Shown here: positions 53,426 to 64,000 of the stretch, in pieces | How positions within the stretch are numbered: position 1 is the first letter of the stretch | Layout of the letters: the number at the start of each line of letters is the position of its first letter | Source: Isoetes taiwanensis | Lineage: Eukaryota; Streptophyta; Lycopodiopsida; Isoetales; Isoetaceae | DNA: 64,000 bases | Assembly (NCBI GenBank): GCA_021234155.1 | Contig: JAJEKV010000192.1 | Location: forward strand, 62,001-126,000 | Direction: 5' to 3' | Program-made: the position numbers and the translations under genes | Notes under the pieces: generated by a model | What the model was told of the DNA's origin: nothing | The model's input: only the letters and a program-made list of their open reading frames with translations | The model's database searches: none

Positions 53426-56400
53426 CTAGTAATGGGTGCCCGGCGTTGCCGGGCATAAATATAATTTGTGATAAAATCTAGAAATGGTGGTGAAAATTAG
53501 AAATGCATATGCCCTTTGAGAAAAATGAAGTGTAGATAATAGAGATTCATCAGCAAATCTAAGTGTATGGATGAACAAAATGTCAAAAAGGTTGGTATGT
53601 TGGCCTATGTAGATTTTGGTTTTTATGGAAACAACTCGTTAGGTGGAAATGGTTTATGTCTATTACACATCGTGGTCCAAGGCTACTGAATAACTTCTTT
53701 TTTAAAATATCATGAAGTTATGGGATCCACAATGATAACTCAACTTTGTACAACGCATACTGAAGCCACAAATCCATTGGTCGAAGTATAGTTACTGGCA
53801 TTGTCGGGCTTAAATATGGTTCTATTATCGTGAGCCATCAAGTTGTAGACATAAATGCAGTTCTACTATCATGAGCCATCAAGTTGTAAACATGGCTTTA
53901 AAGAAGAAGTTGCACGTTTTAATTTTATACGAAAGTAGCCATGTTAGTGTTGAATGTTATGGTCCTTGTAGTTAAATGTATGTGTAAGGCATGGTTGCCT
54001 CAAACATAACTTTGAGAATAGACAATAAGATTGTATATTACACTTTTGCATGTATTGTAGTAGTTTTGTGTTAGACTGACTGGAGTTCATAATTGTTGAT
54101 GTTGGGTTCGTGGTTGCAAATAAAAACAAAGTTGGGCTAGGCAAATGTTCATTGGTTTCAATGAAATTGACATTGACAATTTATTGTTTTGTGTCACTGC
54201 TCGCCTTCTTTTTAGGTGTAAGAACACCTAATCATTGGGAAATACATCAGAAAAGCTATCCATTACCAAAATGAAAATAAAAATGTAGTTTTGCCAATAA
54301 GGTGCATCCTATTATCTCCAAAAAAAAACATAAAGATGATAATAACAATAAACCAAGGAAATACTTGTAGCTAAAGTAGCAATGTAGATGCATTATATAT
54401 GTAGGCATAAATACTCATATCAAAATCGAAAAATCTGGGAATAAAATAGCCAATCAGAAAGCTAATAGGATGCCATCAGCTATAATAGGCAGATATATGA
54501 AGAATGACAGCACATGTATGATCCCATAAGATTGAGAGTGTTACTTTGAAGAAAACAACATCCTCAGCAAATTATAGCTAATGCGGCAACGGATCTATTT
54601 ATCTGCAGCAATAGATGCACATGGATCTAATAAACAAATGGAGGAAGACTGCCACAAAAGCAAAAAATGATGAGATAAATTCAAAAGTTCGAGTAGCCTG
54701 ATCAGTTCGGAATATACATTCGTAAAAGAATACTTCCTCATTTTTCTCTAACCAACTAATGCCCTTGCAAGAGAGAACAGGGTAAACACCATTTTTTGTG
54801 TGTTTGTGTCCATGTACCCTAGTTTCCGGCAAGTGGCCTTACCAATTCATTTTTTGAAGAAATTCGGGGCCTTTGATAACTCATGTTGCCTCTTCCTCTG
54901 CAGTCAGATTTTGGGCCTGCAAGTGAAGGACATTGTGCAAGAGTGGATGAAGAGACATAATTATTATTGCTAAAGATAATGAGACACTTGCGTAGATCAC
55001 ATAGGACTATCAACAGGTTTAGTTAGTTAATTACCTTAAAATTGTGCCCATGTTGCAAGCAAAGTGATCCCTTCTCACATTTCATATCTAAATCTTTTTG
55101 GAAAAATGACACATAACATACATTAATGAATGTGGAAGAACATACTCCTAGATACACACTGCACAATAATGAACTCCTCCTGGATTATTTGCTCAAGAAT
55201 ATTCATTGTACTCGAATGATCTAGGTTCTTCAATTGAATATAGATATTATGGCACTTCTTTGAGTTCAGCAAGATGAAGTTTATCCTCCTGCACGTTCAT
55301 TTTTAAGATAAGAACTATTAAATTGATAACTAAAATAAACACATTAATAAAATATGCATATTCTCAAGGGCAATGGACATAGAATGTTCGTTATCACATG
55401 CATCACACACACACACACAGAGTTAGAGAACATACAACCAGAGAATACAGACAACCATGTGGCATACGCATACACACAACCAAAGAAGCCAGATAATACA
55501 TAGCTAAAGAGGATGACACGGGAATGCCCAGCCTGTGAATCATTACTCTGAGCTAGTAAATTCATAATAAAGAAAAAAAGACTTAGGTTCCATGCACTCC
55601 AGTAATTAATATCAACTACTTACCAAGAATTGTCACCGCAATTGGCTTATTGAACCACCTTCATATGCAAAAATTGTGAATCTTCTGCCTTCTCCATAAG
55701 CCCTACATCAGCAAGCACCATGATATATCTCTTACCATAAATGTATAGAGTCATGCTAAGCAAACAAACTAAAAGAAACAATATGCAAGGTACATGACAC
55801 CACAATTCTCTCATCTTCATCCAGTAGAGATTAGGCTCTTGTGCAGAAGTCATAGCTTTTCTAGTGATCTAGAATTTAGATCAGATTTAAGATTGCAGTG
55901 GATACATGGACCTTTTGAGCAAATAGCTATAAGAGCTATTATCATGCCCCAAATACCATGAGAGCAGTTATCTCATTAACAGAAGGCCTAATTCAAGATA
56001 TAAATCATCATGAAGAAGTGAAAGCCACCAATTTCATATGCTATCCTACCTCACCTTATCTTCCTCCAACCATGCCTGGACTCTGAGCCAATATCGTGCT
56101 TAACTTCAAACAATGCTTATAATAACAACCATATTCCAAACAAATCTTGTCCTCAACTTGATCTTGCAAAAGAAAGAAAGAAAGAACCTTATCAGCCTAT
56201 CTTGCTTCAAAAGAAAGAACTAATTTATCAAGGAAATAGCAAAATGCTTGAGATAGTTCAAAATAGTGAATTCTAGTATTATTAGATCTATAATATAAAG
56301 CATGGATAAATAAATCTCATTTTAGCTTCTTGCTCCAACAAAGACAGTTGACTGAAACCGATAAGCTGACGTAGATTAAACAGGGTAATTTGAACTGGCA

Positions 56401-57720
56401 TGCAGTCTGAAATAGATGCATCAAAGACAAATTGCTATCTTAACTTTTTACATCTAACACATAAAGTGATTCCATACATTCATAAGAAACTTGTGCATCT
56501 ATGCAAGATCCATTCAAGACATAAGAAAATGGAAATGAGCACTGAGATCAAGCAATTCCATCAAAGTTCCTAGCTCAGATGCATGAAGAAGCACACACAA
56601 TTTTAACGAATAAAAATTGCACAAAAATATTAGCAAACCTCAGCTTCATCATGCTTCCCAGCTTCACCGGATTTTCTCCTGAGCAAGCCCATATTGGTAC
56701 GCCTTCTATTAGAGATTGTTCCAGGTATCCACTCCTCCCGGATTAGTAGGAGTTGAATCAGTGATTGCAGTTGAAAATACAGAAGAAAATTCAAAGAGAT
56801 AGAGCATCCATCTCTTTCCTAGCCCATCCTAGCCTATGCCTTCTTTCTGCCAGCGGCATTTGACAAATGCTATTTCTCTCCAGTTTTTACTAAGCTAAGA
56901 GCTCGGTTTCTGTGTGTTTCATTCATGTCTTTATTCCAGAAAGGGGTAAAATCTCTGACGAAAACTTAGAAGCAGGATTATCTGATTACTGCTCAGACGA
57001 TTTTGCAAACGTAGAAGGGCCCAGGGCCGGATTCAACGAAGACATTGCATAATAAAAGAAGGGGAAGAAGACTTACTTCGAAGGAATTGAAGCAGGACCC
57101 ATGGAATAGAGCCGATTTTGGCAAAGTTCTTATCTGCATTAGTCTCTTATATATGCAAATGCCACAGCATTGAATGCTCTGATTATTCAATAACTGCAGT
57201 TGAAATTATAACGAACCTGGCGAATCATGGCCATAAACACCATATCTACTCATAAGACTCCAGTTTCAAGCATAGCTTAAAACGCAAAACCCTATATACC
57301 AGCCAAAGAATAAGCCGTCACATACCCTAGGCAATTAAATCGTTCTGGCTGCGCAAATCCGTTGTTGCCACAGAGCCTGGCATGCTGCAACAAATCCTGA
57401 ATAAAGATCAAGCTGGTGCTAGGATCTACAGAGGTGAGCAAGAGAAATATATTTGTATTTTCCACAGGCCCAGTCATTCTAATCCGGTGAAAAGCTCCAT
57501 GCCGAAAACCCCAGGCTCTCATCCCGTGCCCATGCTGCAAAAAATTGGGGATGGATAAGCTGAGAGCCCATAATTGATTTTTTTTTTAGGCCAAGGCGAT
57601 TTTTGGAATTCCGAGAAAATTTTCCGTTGCCAAAAACCCCCACAACCATAGAAAACTAACTTAAAAAAAAATCCAAAAAGTTTTCCTCTAGATCGGAAAA
57701 ACCAAATTTAAACAATAGGA
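53426..57720 (-). mobile_element. Helitron, non-autonomous, 4295 bp
   Basis: On the minus strand the element starts TCCTATTGTTTAAATTTGG and ends CACCCATTACTAG. An 8-bp-stem hairpin TGCCCGGC-AAC-GCCGGGCA (53437-53455) lies seven bases before the final CTAG. It sits exactly between host A and T, with no target duplication. The uninterrupted equivalent at about 29088-29100 in hAT element 1 confirms the empty site. TC start, CTAG end, 3' hairpin and A/T insertion are all Helitron hallmarks. No Rep/helicase ORF is seen. The interior is AT-rich and may hold captured exons, none identified. Confidence 0.93.
56993..57540 (-). other. Possible captured exons inside the Helitron
   Basis: Minus-strand open frames at 57540-57292 (RMTGPVENTNIFLLLTSVD and SLIFIQDLLQHARLCGNNG) and 57190-56993 look protein-like and are near the Helitron 5' end, where gene capture is common. 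No family is recognised. Confidence 0.3.
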
Positions 57721-57971
57721 TATACAAATACAAATACTATATAGTAGCATACAAAGTACTATATTGATATACTATAGATAAAAAATGACAGGCAAACCTA
57801 CATTCTCAGCTGATCAAATGCCATATAAAATTTTTTCTAGTCTTTCCTATGACAGGCATTTCACAATTTGGTGCCCTTCATTTGCAGGGCAAAAAGATTT
57901 CTACCCGTTTTGAAGGGCAAAATAGCTAAAAATGGGCATGACAACCGTCAAATTTACACGCTGTTTGGGAG

Positions 57972-58632
57972 TATAAGCGACTCTTGATATCCATGGGTAT
58001 AAATTCCATATTCTGACTCGGCACTTTCAGAGCAGAGCGGAGCATCTTTCCCGATTTTGTGATGCTTATGCTACAAGTCGATTACTTATCTTAGATGAGA
58101 TGGTTCAGGGTTGCAGTTTGGTTAAGGGTTAAGGGTTCAGGGTTCTGGCTAGGTTCAGGTTTTCGGCTTGGTGTGATTTTGGTTCCAGCCAGCAGCGTAC
58201 AGTTACAGCTTCAGACTTTTTATAGGACTTGAAGATGAGTTATGCCACAAAGATCCAGCTTTTGATTGTTGAAGAGTGTAGGAACATCAGTTCTCTATGC
58301 TCTTATGTTGGCCGAAGTGGAGATCTAAAAAATGTCCTCTCTGGATTTGGGAACATATTGAGTTTTTTTTTTCAAAACATTCAGCTTTGTAAAGCATTGA
58401 GCTTGTAAAAGAGAGCTTGTAAAAGATTTGTGATATTATATCATGGTATGGTTAAATAAATATATTTTGCACCATTGGAATTTGCCTATAATTTTTCAAT
58501 AAAAATATACTGGCCTTTGATCTGACATAAAATAAGGAATATTTGCCAAATGAAGGGTTGCAAATGAAAAATGCAAATAGACTCATAAACTAAACTATAC
58601 TAAATGTCCTATTCATGGCTTCATAGATTGTA
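57972..58632. other. Intergenic, no supported feature
   Basis: Contains a short GGTTAAGGGTTAAGGGTTC run near 58118-58150 but no gene. Confidence 0.5.
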
Positions 58633-58635
58633 TAA

Positions 58636-58768
58636 GGCTACGTTCCTACGAGCTTAACCGGACTTCGAAATTCAACAGTGTCAACTGCCATTTCTGAAAA
58701 CTCAAAGTCAACTTTAGCATTAACTTTGGCAATAGTTTGAAGTCAGGCGACAGCATGGGAACGTACCC
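58636..58768. mobile_element. 133-bp MITE with TAA target duplication
   Basis: Ends GGCTACGTTCCTACG and CATGGGAACGTACCC are imperfect inverted repeats, flanked by TAA at 58633-58635 and 58769-58771. Similar in type to the PIF/Harbinger-like MITE at 28523, but a different family. Confidence 0.65.
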
Positions 58769-58873
58769 TAAAAGTAAGCTTGTTCAGGGAAGGAAATGCT
58801 TGTTTGTCAGGTGGCTGATGATGCTGCCAGCACACCAACAAATAAGGAATTTCTGAACAACAAGCTTATGCTG

Positions 58874-59067
58874 GGTTCACATGGACGAAGTGCGAAGGGC
58901 TGGCTTAAAAGCTGTTGAACTTGGGCTGAGGCAGAAAATTTCAGCACCGTTTTGGAAAATCAGCCCTCGCAACGTCCAACTTACGTAGCTGGGGCAGCGT
59001 TGAATTTTTTTATCAGTGGTGACTCCGCTAGAACTCACCGTAGGGCCTTCTCTTCTCCATGTGAACC
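58874..59067. mobile_element. Possible small MITE (~194 bp)
   Basis: GGTTCACATGGACGAAG at the left matches CTTCTCCATGTGAACC at the right in reverse. No target duplication is clear. The frames across it are not genes. Confidence 0.5.
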
Positions 59068-60635
59068 ACCCATTACACTCACAATATCCCAAATTGGGGA
59101 GCGTGCTACTTCAACGCTTATTATTGGGTGCTATAAAAATAATATTCCTTTATAAGAATAATATTCCTTGTTATGTGGCATAGATGGACGTGCAAGTTTG
59201 AAAGGTTTGAAATTGCAACCACAAGTGAGTGTATCCAAAACAATGTTCCTTTCCATTCATCCCCCTTGCTTTGGCTTTTTATGGAAGTAGCAATACTGGG
59301 CCCTCGATATTACATATGGAGCGAGAATTTTTTACCCCTTGTTCTACTCTGGCACCAGAAAACAACTTTGACTATACTAAAACTTTTCGGTGAGTATTAT
59401 AGCCAAGTAGAAACTACATGAAGAAAGGTAGTGCCAGATAGATATTTTGGATAAAAACAGATAAGTTAAAAGAAAGTTGCTGCCAAATACTTTGCACAAA
59501 AAGAGGCAGTAACCTAATACATATTATTTCAGCCCTTCTTTCGAGGGGACTAAACTACAGAGTCAATACAATAACAAAATCATGGAACTTGCACATAAAA
59601 GTATGCCTAGATAGAAGAAAACGACAAGAGACTGAAATCCAGAGTCAAAGTACCTAATTCCAGATATAGCTTTAAGGGATTTAAGAAGCCCTATTCACCA
59701 AGTCTGAAAGAAGTCTTGAGAAACGGGCTCCACGCGTGTTGGAATATCAGAAGTGGACAACATATCAACCTCAAATCCAAGCAGTGATGCCTGCCCACGT
59801 ACTACTATTTGACCCCCAATTTCTTAATATTTTTTTTTTTTTGTTGCTACACCTCTCTGCTTGATTTCTCTAATTGCACCAAATTCTTTCAATTATGTGC
59901 TTTTATACCTCTTTGAATTTCTTTTTTGGGTGGCGGGAACTACCTTCATCTCCTCTTCGTTATTTTCTGTGGCGAGTTCTCCAAAGACTTGCTCTTTGTC
60001 TCCGTTACACAAAATGTGAAGAGGAAAACCCAAACAGATTGCATATTCCTAGCCCAATCAATGCAGCCCTTATGCCAATTCCCTGGGATAGCCGGGGATC
60101 GATCTTAGCGGGGTCTACTCGCATGCGGCATATAAAAATCCAAAGGCCCCTACTATTGCACTGCCTTGCGGATCATCGAGAAATTCCATGGCATGTAGAC
60201 CTTAGTCTTGCGGGGAAGATCTCTGCGGGGAACTATGAAAGTGGTCTTGTTTGGTCCAAAATTTGCAAAGAAGAATGTCAATGCATAGAGAATAACAAAA
60301 CCCAAATGGTTGTCATTTTTCCAATGATAGTAAGGAAATGCCGGGGCAAACATGAAGACATCATAAAGAAAAACCCATGAAAATTTGAATGGTAAATCTT
60401 CCAATCTTATCAATCAAGAAAACTGTAAACCAATAGCTAGGAACGGTGGAGAAAAGAGCTATCAGAGCCTGGGCCCTAGAGGTTTTAAACACTTCTTCTA
60501 GGGCACTCATGGTTTTAGGAGGATGCAACCAACCTCACCATCCCAAATCATCTTTCTACGAAACAAATTTTGGGCGTAAAATGCCACATCTAAAAAGAAC
60601 CATGTTGTTGTACACAACAAGAGAATGGTCATTTA
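59068..60635. other. Largely non-coding; one unassigned ORF
   Basis: A 168-residue plus-strand frame (59874-60380; YFLWRVLQRLALCLRYTK, then RSILAG-like sequence and LLHCLADHREIPWHVDLSL) is open but has no recognised domain and could be chance. Nothing else is supported. Confidence 0.3.
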
Positions 60636-60638
60636 GCG

Positions 60639-60964
60639 ACGTGGGGTTGCGACGTCTGGGTCACGTGACGTCACATTTGACGTGACCATGTCACGTCAAT
60701 GCGAAGTCACGTCGCGTTCACGTCGCAGACACGTCGCATGCGACGTGTACTGCGACGTCTGCCGTCGTGACTTGGCAAATTTGTCATGCCAGGTGGACGT
60801 CGGCGCCGTGGTGGATGATGGTGGATGCCGGTGGATGCGGATGGACGTCGGACGGATCGCATGCCACGTCAGTACGTCTCTGCCACGTGGTGCCAACGGG
60901 CATGTGACCTGGCATGTGACCGTTGACTAGACGTCGTATGCGACGTGACGTGCCCTGCGACGTA
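60639..60964. promoter_or_regulatory. Dense cluster of 20 ACGT cores upstream of a TATA box
   Basis: Twenty ACGT tetramers occur in about 325 bases, in the contexts GACGTC, CACGTC, TCACGTGACGTCA (a G-box fused to a C-box) and CCACGTGG. ACGT is the core of plant bZIP and bHLH target sites. The cluster ends 10 bases before TATATAA at 60974-60980. A CpG-rich repeat is the alternative explanation; the motifs are too irregular to be a simple tandem array. Confidence 0.6.
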
Positions 60965-60973
60965 ATGGATTTT

Positions 60974-60980
60974 TATATAA
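60974..60980 (+). promoter_or_regulatory. TATA box
   Basis: TATATAAGTAG follows the ACGT cluster and precedes a pyrimidine-rich leader (TTTCTTTCGCTCCTCTTCC), the standard plant core promoter layout. Confidence 0.5.
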
Positions 60981-61260
60981 GTAGCCCTTTCCCAGCCTTC
61001 ATTGTTATTTTCTTTCGCTCCTCTTCCAGCCTAGTGCCTTTGGTATTCTTTTTTTTAACCAAATCTTACACTTGTTGCTCCCCTACATGGATCGCCATGG
61101 TCACCGACTTGATCGGCGTCGCCGGAGATGGCCGAGACAGATTGATCTTTGTCTTGGGACCCGGAGGAGGCTTCATATCTTGGAACCGTCATATGTGAGT
61201 GGTGATTCTTATATTTAGTAGCCTAGACATATATAAACTAGGAGGAGGACCAAAAGGTAG
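60981..61260 (+). other. Putative leader and first exon of an unknown transcript
   Basis: ATG codons at about 61087 and 61098 open short frames (for example MVTDLIGVAGDGRDRLIFVL) that continue to a possible GTGAG donor at about 61196. No family is recognised. It may be the 5' part of the transcript driven by the TATA box. Confidence 0.3.
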
Positions 61261-61275
61261 TAAAAAAAATGCACG

Positions 61276-62224
61276 GTGTTTTGGTCGGGGACACGGTTAC
61301 GCCTCCACCTTGAGTGGAGAGGACCAAATCTTGCCGGCCCAAACTCACCTTCATACCTTCTCGAGTACAATGTAGATTACAAAATTGAGGTGTCGCGTAG
61401 TCAAGGCGGGATCCAAAAGTTCCCGAGGCGACCCTTCTGGCGGCCCCAGGGGGTCGCCGCTAATGACCACCCTCCGGAACCCGGTTCCCCTATCCGACCG
61501 TTGGATCCTTCATTCGGGGCCCTTCTTGGGAAGGCCCAAAAATTCCTAGATCGGTTCGGAGAACTTGTCCAAACCGTGGAGCCGCCCCGGGTCGGCCTTG
61601 TAAAACTAGCGGTGTTTTGTCGTTCGGGCACCGGGAGGCTCCTAATGGCAAATCGACCTCACCAAGTCGTCTGGAATGGCGAAATTACCCTAGGAAGTAA
61701 GCTACAAGGTCGGTTTTGCAAAAGAAAGAAACACTCCACGACAGTATCCGGCATCCACCAATTGACTACGAGTGTGCGTGACATAAGCTACTTTGGCGCT
61801 TCTTGGAGGTCGGGTGGTCTTAACTCTAATAACTTGGTCCCCGGGGGCAATGTCGACGTTCGAGTCCATTGCCAGAGCCAAATCATGGTTCCGGATAGGG
61901 GAGCTTGCCCGTAAGTCGTCAGGGCCTTCGGGAGAGGACTTTTCGGGGCAAGCAGCTTCCGGGAGGATTTTAGGGTCCATGCTCTGGCGTCAACACCCTC
62001 ACTCCACGTCAAGACACGGCGCAAGGTCCCGGCCGAATCTGACAAGGAGAGGTCCTCCGAAAAGTAAACCCTGTGGGTTGCCAGGTTCTAGAAGGGTTTG
62101 CATTTTGGGGGCCGAGTTTTGGTCATTGCGGTTGGAACGTGGCGGTGAAGCCGGGCCCGTAATGCGAGCAAGGGGAACCCGACGAACGGAGTTTGGGCCA
62201 TCCTCCTCCCGATGTGGCAATTAG
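61276..62224. other. Unassigned GC-rich coding-like block
   Basis: GC content is well above its surroundings, and both strands are open over long stretches (plus strand 61276-61914, 212 residues; minus strand 62220-61702 in pieces). That is expected of GC-rich DNA and does not prove a gene. The minus strand contains DIAPGDQVIRVKTTRPPRSA. No domain is recognised. It ends before the poly(T) that marks the next LINE. Confidence 0.3.
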
Positions 62225-62564
62225 AAGTCGGGGGCTTTTGCGGTGGCAAGACATCCATAAATTAAGTAATTAATGCATTGTACAAAAATAAATTCTGATT
62301 TTTGCCACCGGATTCTAATTCATCTCCGCCTGACCCCAATTTTCGAATTTTCGGAGAAGGTCTAGGTCAAAGGGTTAGCATTAGAATGGTCGGGGCAGCC
62401 CGTTGCGGGGCAACCGAGCTGGCATCCTTCCCCAAGTCAAACGAGGCCAGGACCTTGCAGGGCTCTGTCATATGCAAGGGCTGCTTCTTCTTGAGAATTA
62501 AAAGTTCCTAGCCGATTCTCGCTATGGCCATGGTATAACCGAACTCCCCATTTTACGCTTTTTG

Positions 62565-64000
62565 TTTTTTTTTTTTTTTTTTTTTTTTTGGGTATGAATA
62601 TGTTATATTATAGAAAAGTGTTATACATATATCCCACTTATGGGATTAATAAAGCTAACCTTTGCATTCACGTACTCGGATCATCATCTACTAACCAAAG
62701 ACACTTAAAGAACACATAAAATCCTTGGATCATACCAATCCTGTCTAGAGCTTTGTTATAGTTGAGCCCATATTTTTCGATGATGGGCGAGAGCCATGAG
62801 AAACCACCTCCATATTAAAAATATTCTTCATCTTGTCCGGGGAGAATTGTTGTCCCCCATAGTAATACCACACCTATGCTTCCATATTGTCCACAACCCT
62901 ATGTTGAGCGAGAGACGCCTTGAGAGATAACATCTCCATCGTTAGCTACAATTATTCCTCGGCCATTGTAGATCATTGGTACCAATGGCGGACACACCCA
63001 ATCGGAAGATCATGACCTTGGGGCAAAAGAATAAATGAGTGAGGGTTTACGGGTATTGCATCCAAGCGGGCATCCGGCTCGGAAGAATCCCATTTCGTAG
63101 AGTCTCTCCATAGTGCTCAATCCTCCCCGTAAAGCTAACCATCCGAAAAATTGCAACCTTCTTGAGCCGGTGAAGTCCATGACTTAGCTAGTAGTTGTTT
63201 TGCCTCAGACAGTGTCAACTCCCAACCCGTCGGCTGACTTTAAAGGGGAGTCATCACGGAAAAATATATATCGTCTTGACAACATATTTCTCTTCCGCGT
63301 TTACAGGGCCCATCATCCTTTGGGGCGTCATCACGAAATATTAGCCAAAGTACTACATATTTCTCGGTAGATCTTCCTATCACCCTCCCACTGCACCTTG
63401 AACCTTTTCTTTAAAAGCGAGACCGGAGAGCCACCGTACACCATCCCAAAGATGTGCCACTCTAGTGATTCCTGTTGACCTCCATTTAAGAAAGATCTTG
63501 GGGTGTGTGAGAACTAGAGGGAGGTTATTTCTCATCCATATCTGAGTGTTCCAAAATGCTCGACTTTCCGGCCTCCCTCGGGCTTCCATTGGCTTAAAAA
63601 GACTTTGAACTTCTAACCAAGCACATAGCGGCTTCCATAATTGGTGATGTGCCCGGGCAATTTTGTAACTATAAAAGAAGGAACCCATTTCCTCCACGGG
63701 TAAAGAAGGCTTACCTTTTAAAGTACAACGTTGAAGCCAATATTTGACAAAGTGCGAAATTTGGGGAGGTAATACCTTGTAGTGCTCTCCACACATATTT
63801 GCCTGCGAGTACCTGAGCTTGAGTTTCCAAGTCCTTGCACCCCATCCCACCTTCCTTTCGATCCATACATAGTACCGACCATGCCACCTTATGCTTTCCT
63901 CCCCCCCATATAAACTTCCTGATGATGGTTTGGATTTGATTATAAATGTACTTCTGACTACCATAGGCGAGGAATAGTATACATGAGAAGCTGCAAGGAC
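62565..64000 (-). mobile_element. L1-like LINE, 3' part with poly(A) tail
   Basis: The minus strand ends with a 25-base A run (T run at 62565-62589 on the plus strand). Upstream, a 194-residue frame (63964-63380) begins near SLYGGEESIRWHGRYYVWIE, corresponding to the FIWGG region after the RT in L1-like plant LINEs, here one frame off. It continues through frameshifted zf-RVT sequence (GRIEHYGETLRNGILPSRMP at about 63130). The element runs off the window. The poly(A) tail separates it from the TTCTA-tailed family. Confidence 0.8.

Larger units (their letters stand above)
52816..57963 (-). mobile_element. hAT element 3, complete ends, split by a Helitron
   Basis: The right end reads CAGCGTGTAAATTTGACGG (minus strand); the left end is a degraded version (CGTGTGTAAATTGGGCCGG). 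TTTGGGAG flanks both sides (52808-52815 and 57964-57971). Without the Helitron the element is about 853 bp, close to hAT element 2 (962 bp), and its subterminal regions match that element. A decayed transposase C-terminal piece lies at about 53030-53170 on the minus strand. Confidence 0.88.

Noticed and set aside
58118..58160. Interstitial telomere repeat (GGTTAAGGGTTAAGGG)
   Set aside because: Only two or three degenerate units, and not the plant TTTAGGG motif; best treated as low complexity.

Overview
This is plant nuclear DNA dominated by transposable elements. The evidence is Ty3-type gag and protease genes, several LINE families, hAT, Helitron and MULE-type DNA transposons, GT-AG introns, and decayed PPR/DYW genes (organellar RNA editing factors expanded only in land plants). 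The number of DYW and PPR remnants, the LINE types and the low gene density fit a large-genome land plant such as a fern, but the lineage cannot be fixed from this window. There is no rRNA or recognisable tRNA gene, no CRISPR array and no bacterial operon.

Layout. 1-1.2 kb: 5' end of a Ty3-like element on the minus strand. 1.4-13.4 kb: a block whose two ends carry matching 39-41 bp inverted repeats next to C-rich degenerate minisatellites. It holds two unrecognised intron-containing genes pointing outward and a 5.75 kb LINE (4.39-10.14 kb) that is split by a small DNA transposon. 14.2-15.8 kb: a Ty3 pol terminus and LTR. 16-18.1 kb: two LINE fragments and a coiled-coil ORF fragment. 21.1-23.6 kb: a spliced coiled-coil gene, the best candidate for an ordinary host gene. 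24.5-29.2 kb: a nested stack (hAT containing a LINE containing a second hAT, plus a MITE). 30.6-36.8 kb: about 20 copies of a ~340 bp repeat in forward, inverted and forward blocks, each with tRNA-like A-box and B-box sequences on one strand. 36.9-41.9 kb: three decayed PPR/DYW pieces. 42.1-47.9 kb: an LTR element with gag and protease but no recognisable reverse transcriptase, RNase H or integrase. 48.6-49.1 kb: a fold-back MULE-type MITE. 50.5-58 kb: a second copy of the 22.0-29.2 kb locus, modified by a LINE fragment and an intact-ended Helitron. 58.6-60.6 kb: small MITEs. 60.6-61.2 kb: a cluster of 20 ACGT cores just upstream of a TATA box. 61.3-62.2 kb: unassigned GC-rich sequence. 62.6-64 kb: an L1-like LINE with a poly(A) tail.

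The two copies of the 22-29 kb locus act as empty-site controls for each other. They let the MITE at 28.5 kb and the Helitron at 53.4-57.7 kb be bounded almost to the base, and they give an order of events. Most coding sequence is broken by frameshifts, stops or truncation. The strongest candidates for something undescribed are the tRNA-headed tandem array, the gag-protease-only LTR element, the LINE family with (TTCTA)n tails, and the inverted-repeat-bounded 12 kb block.
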